Source: Mimachlamys varia
Lineage: Eukaryota > Mollusca > Bivalvia > Pectinida > Pectinidae
Assembly (NCBI GenBank): GCA_947623455.1
Contig: OX392538.1
Span: 33,789,001 to 33,853,000 of the forward strand
DNA: 64,000 nucleotides
Direction of reading: 5' to 3'
Shown here: positions 60,468-64,000 of the stretch, piece after piece
How the letters are laid out: each line of letters opens with the position of its first letter
Position numbering within the stretch: position 1 is the stretch's first letter
Translations under genes and position numbers: made by a program
The notes under the pieces: model-generated
What the model saw: only the letters and a program-made list of their open reading frames with translations
Told to the model about the DNA's origin: nothing
Database searches by the model: none

Positions 60468-60558
60468 GAACTCTTTCACCTCTAAATATTCATAATGGAA
60501 CTACCAAGTTTTGAATTGAAAGAGTTCAAATGTGTCTTCATGGTTGAACAAGTTAATT
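60468..60558. mobile_element. Short MITE (~95 bp), copy 5
   Basis: AACTCTTTCACCTCTAAATA at the left, TTTGAATTGAAAGAGTTCAA inside and GGTTGAACAAGTTAATT at the right. Confidence 0.55.
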
Positions 60559-60739
60559 AAAAGAAAAGATGAAAAATGTGTGAGAGATCACTTTGGCACC
60601 TCAGTATAAGCCTGAAATCCCTTTACGTGTATAATATTCTGTCGGAAGAAAACATTAAAATGTTATTGAATATAATGTATTCATCATATTTAGCACCCAC
60701 CTTGGTAACTAAAAATTGGTTCCAAAAAGGGGCGCTTAA

Positions 60740-61147
60740 TTAAAGGCCCAATATACGTAACTTCAGGAAATTTTTCGAGAATCTGAAAAATTATGAAAAA
60801 AAATCCAGTTGATAACCATGCAAAAATATGCCTAAAACAAAGTAAACCCGAGTGGTAACTAACAAGAAACTCTTGACAAAAAAAGCCAAAGAATTGAAAA
60901 TAGTTCAGGTGGGGCCCACTTCAATAACAAACCGAAGGTACATATATGTAGCTAGAAGACAGCTAGAAATGGCCGCGTGTTTACAAATACCGTGTTTCAA
61001 CTGCTGCTCTACCGGTAACCACGTAAGAATTCATCTTGAGTATTGCTGATATCAGTTAATCCTAACTAAATCTATAAATATAATAAGATATTAGGCTTGA
61101 TATTCGCTTCAAGTTTTTGCCGAAAGTTACGTATATTGGGCCTTTAA
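60740..61147 (+). mobile_element. TTAA-flanked MITE family, copy F (both ends present)
   Basis: TTAAAGGCCCAATATACGTA at the left and GAAAGTTACGTATATTGGGC plus CTTTAA at the right, in the orientation of copies B and C. Confidence 0.85.
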
Positions 61148-61380
61148 TAGGAAATTAGATTCTGGACAAAAAATGTTTTTATGAAGTAAATAGATACCAT
61201 GTATTGTGACAAGAATGGGTAGTACTCATGATGTGCAAAATTATTGTCAATAATTTCAGACAATTTGTGCACATACACTTTGTATATTACCGATATTTAT
61301 GGGTGTTTTTTCTTGCAAACATGTACACAGTTAGGTTTGCTGTACTGTTAATTAGAATCATCTAGTTGTGTCACAATAAG

Positions 61381-61490
61381 TAGGGGTGATTATATAATTT
61401 TAATACCTCTATAGAAGGAGGAGGGGTACTTATTTAGGGGGGAGGAGGGGCACTAATGGGAGGAGGGGCACTTATTACTGCAAATACAAA
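61381..61490. repeat. GGGG-rich MITE end with short tandem repeat
   Basis: Repeated GGAGGAGGGGCACTTATTTA-like units, ending GGGGCACTTATTACTGCAAA, the same type of terminus as the MITE at 57767. Confidence 0.5.
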
Positions 61491-61754
61491 AAGTATGTAT
61501 GGTCGGAAAGACATATCACAAATGAATATTCAGTACAAAAATGAATTCAAAAACAGGGGGGAAAAGGGCCTTTATAGAATTGATTTTAAATAAAGAGAGT
61601 ATATGTATTTATTTAGTAATTTTTCTTATCATCATTCACAAGTGTACACCTCGCCTTTCCCCATTTTATCTGCATGTGTATTATGTAATAAGATATACTT
61701 GAATGTTTGCACACTTAGCTGACATTATTTTTAATTTCTTCCTCCTTTTTACAG
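61491..61754 (+). other. Intron end before the 61755 exon
   Basis: Contains the polypyrimidine tract and acceptor TTTCTTCCTCCTTTTTACAG ending at 61754. Confidence 0.6.
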
Positions 61755-62228
61755 GATGTGTATCCTTGTGTCGGATCGAGCGTCGAGGACTTAGACATAC
61801 AGTACTCTAGTATACGTGTTGGAGCAGTTAATACAACAATGACAAGGAAATCAAAGTGTGTCCCATACATACCCACACAGGCCAGAGATAGCTGAACAGG
61901 ACGATCTACACTCTAAAACTATATGTGTGATTCATTCATTGTCGCCAAAGTACCTCACATGTTCAGCTGGGTCGGCTGATTCTCAGCTAGGCATTAGGCG
62001 GAAATAAACGTGCCGTAACTTAACAAAGTGTTGAATGATAACGATACTGTGCTAACTTACATTCATTTACAAGGAAATTTTAAACGACAGACTTGCGTTT
62101 TTGGTTCATGTATTCTCAAAAAAACACTTGATTGTTTTCATGTTAAGCCACTATTCAATACCGGCATAAAAGCTATGGATGGTCTGAGGTTTGGATGATC
62201 GTTATGACTTAATTAGTAGTCGTAAGAC
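61755..62228 (+). other. 5' UTR part of the host exon
   Basis: Follows a strong acceptor. It has several upstream ATGs and an in-frame TAA (62223-62225) just before the main start, so coding does not continue from an upstream exon in this frame. Confidence 0.6.
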
Positions 62229-62845
62229 ATGTCTAATCAAGAAGAATTTGAACAAGAAAGTTTAGTCTTTCTCGAATGTCAGACTGACCAGGTACTTGGA
62301 CATGCTAGAATTGTTTATATACCAAACAAAAATGATCACTCTCTTGACCGAGACGAGATTGTGGATTCGGTTTCAAACAGAAATGTGGAAGATCTTATCC
62401 AGATTGAAAATATGAGGAAACTGGAAAATGCAAGGTGTTGTGCTAAGCGCATGGAAGATTCGCAAATGGAGGAGTTTAAGAAAGATGGAGATCCATCGAA
62501 GCAGGAGCGAGTTATGGAAATGATGAAAGAAATTCAAGAGAATGATTTCAAGGGGAAGTCTAAAAGAGGCATCACTATCAGGGATAAAAAGTCGGATTTA
62601 AAAGATATATTTAATCTTAAGGAAAAATCTGATGGGTCTGAGAAGGAAACTTCTGAAGAGAAGATTGTTCCACTTGAAAAGAACGAAGAAAACGTTCCAG
62701 AATTAAGTTATGGCCAGAAAAAGATTGGCGGTTTAGACAAGAATTCGAGCAAGGGCTTGTTTAATTGTCGACAGAATGACCAGCAATGGAGGTCAAGTGC
62801 TGACCTTTCAACACCTAGGCAGACGCAAGCTGTTCAAGATAACAG
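62229..62845 (+). CDS. First coding exon of an unrecognised charged protein (partial)
   Basis: The ATG at 62229 opens 205 complete codons plus two bases and runs into the donor AACAG|GTATTT (62845/62846). The TAA six bases upstream in the same frame supports this start. The protein is hydrophilic and rich in Glu, Lys and Asp, without signal peptide or membrane segment. Residues 1-30 (MSNQEEFEQESLVFLECQTD and following) are the least charged. Residues 52-110 look helical, with Met-Glu-Lys-rich stretches such as EDLIQIENMRKLENARCCAK. The rest (110-205) is low-complexity, Ser/Lys/Glu-rich and probably disordered. I recognise no domain and assign no function. The gene must continue past the window, or its next exon lies beyond the repeat element at 62993. 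The candidate exons at 10020-10149 and 15001-15062 could be its leader, which is speculation. Confidence 0.7.
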
Positions 62846-62992
62846 GTATTTTTTTTATATTTTTTAGAGAAAATTTTGATAAATATATGATTGAATCAAC
62901 CACAATTAATTAATAGTAAGCCCCATCTGTAATATATTATTCATATACCTTCATTAAGTGAGGGTGTAGCAGTAATTTGACTTTGTGTTTTT
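62846..62992 (+). other. Intron start
   Basis: GTATTTTTTTTATAT donor side followed by AT-rich sequence, interrupted by the element from 62993. Confidence 0.55.
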
Positions 62993-64000
62993 AGCTCACC
63001 TGGACCGAAGGTCCGGTGAGCTTATGCCATAGCGCAGCGTCCGTCGTCCGTCAACCGTTGTCCGTCCGTCGTCTGTCAACATTTGCTTCAAATCGCTACT
63101 AGTCAAAAAGTCCTGATTGGATTTTAACCAAATTTGATCAGAAACATCCTTGGGCGAAGGGGAACAGATTTTGCATAAATGGTGACTCTGACCCCAAAAG
63201 GGCCGGAGGGAAGGGGCCCAATAGGGAAAATAGAGGTAATTCTTTAAATCTCTTCTTGTCAAAAAGTCCTGATTGGATTTTGACCAAATTTAGTCAGAAA
63301 CATCCTTTGGGGAAGGGGAACAGATTTTGCATAAATGGTGACTCTGAACCTAAAGGGGCCAGAGGGGCGGGGCCCAATAGGGAAAATAAAGGTAATTCCT
63401 TTAAATCTCTTCTTGTCAAAATGTTATGAATAGATTTTGTCCAAATTTGGTCAGAAACACCGTTGGGGGAAGGGGAACAGATTTTGCATAAATGGTGACT
63501 CTGATCCCTAAGGGGCCAGAGGGGCATGGCCCAATAAGGGAAATAGAGGTAATTCCTTTAAATCTCTTCTTGTCAAAAAGTTATGAATAGATTTTGTCCA
63601 AATTTGGTCAGAAACATCGTTAGGGGAAGGGGAACAGATTTGGCATAAATGGTGACTCTGACCCCAAAGGGGCCAGAGGGGCAGGGCCCAATAGGGGAAA
63701 TAGAGATAATCCTTTAAATCTCTTCTTGTCACAAAGTTATGAATAGATTTTGTCCAAATTTGATCAGACGCATTGTTGGGGGAAGGGGAACAGATTTTGC
63801 ATAAATGGTGACACTGACTCCAAAGGGGCCAGAGGGGCTGGGCCAAAAAGGGGAAATAGAGGTAATTCCTTTAAATCTCTTCTTGTCTTAAAGTTATGAA
63901 TAGATTTTGTCCAAATTTGGCCAGAAACATCGTTGGGGGTAGAGGAACAGATTTTGCATAAATGGTGACTGGGACCCCAATAGGGCCAGAGGGGCTGGGG
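62993..64000 (+). mobile_element. HINE-type element, AGCTCACCTGG family, cut by the window edge
   Basis: The 5' stem-loop AGCTCACCTGGACC-GAA-GGTCCGGTGAGCT (62993-63022), after a T-run, leads to a GTCCGTCGTCCGTC tract (63040-63078). Six internal repeats of about 156 bp follow, starting near 63093, 63251, 63408, 63566, 63721 and 63881, each with CTTCTTGTCAAAAAGTTATG, GATTTTGTCCAAATTTGGTC and GAACAGATTTTGCATAAATG. The 3' end is outside the window; the fragment at 27765-28143 shows what it should look like. Minus-strand frames up to 112 codons are by-products. Confidence 0.85.

Noticed and set aside
62996..63846. Minus-strand frames with PLWPLWSQCHHLCKICSPSP repeats
   Set aside because: By-product of the ~156-bp internal repeats of the HINE-type element.

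Overview
Eukaryotic, AT-rich, repeat-dominated DNA, most likely from a marine bivalve mollusc. This is inferred from the repeat styles: stem-loop elements with GTCTGTC-type tracts and internal repeats, a tRNA-derived SINE, many MITEs and a jockey/CR1-like reverse transcriptase relic. The species cannot be fixed from the sequence. There is no bacterial-type gene organisation, no rRNA, no CRISPR array, and almost no host coding sequence.

Layout. 130-946: a small Helentron-like (HINE-type) element with about 160-bp internal repeats. 1189-4110: a 27/25-bp minisatellite with a 676-bp higher-order repeat. 4140-4458: a tRNA-derived SINE on the minus strand. 4660-5372: a 23-bp minisatellite. 6155-6838: two inverted-repeat elements. 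7393-7755: one copy of a TTAA-flanked MITE family (others at 13.9, 24.0, 25.2, 59.4 and 60.7 kb). 7940-9760: a 5'-truncated, broken non-LTR retrotransposon. 10-19 kb: mostly unique AT-rich DNA with two candidate short 5' exons (ending 10149; 15001-15062) and small MITEs. 19.4-28.1 kb: several HINE-type elements or ends, a minisatellite made of DR4-type TGACCT repeats (21.0-21.3 kb), a 138-bp hairpin, and Tigger-like and Tc1-like MITEs. 28.59-31.54 kb: a 35-bp minisatellite carrying a 1,055-bp segmental duplication.

32,021-55,574 (37% of the window) is one continuous pile of a single HINE-type family. I count 28 5' stem-loops, 29 bodies and 27 3' ends. Read as brackets, the 5' and 3' ends almost balance and never go negative. 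The spacing between stacked 5' ends falls in 3-bp steps inside the element's own (TTA)n tract. The best explanation is that each element carries its own TT-rich landing site and copies inserted into one another. Next to it (55,754-57,270) lies a second family whose 3' half holds an open exonuclease-endonuclease-phosphatase (EEP) domain remnant, the nuclease type carried by autonomous Helentrons.

57.3-61.7 kb is mostly unique with MITEs. 61,755-62,845 is the one well supported host exon: 5' UTR, an ATG preceded by an in-frame stop, 205 codons of a charged protein I do not recognise, and a splice donor. From 62,993 to the end runs another HINE-type element, cut by the window edge.

Across families the HINE-type elements share a 5' stem-loop, a 3' copy of one stem arm, a terminal hairpin before CTAG/CTTG plus T-rich flank, and internal repeats near 155-160 bp (about 128 bp in the large pile) with a common core resembling GATTTTGnTCAAATTTGGTA. 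Coordinates, counts and alignments were made by eye.
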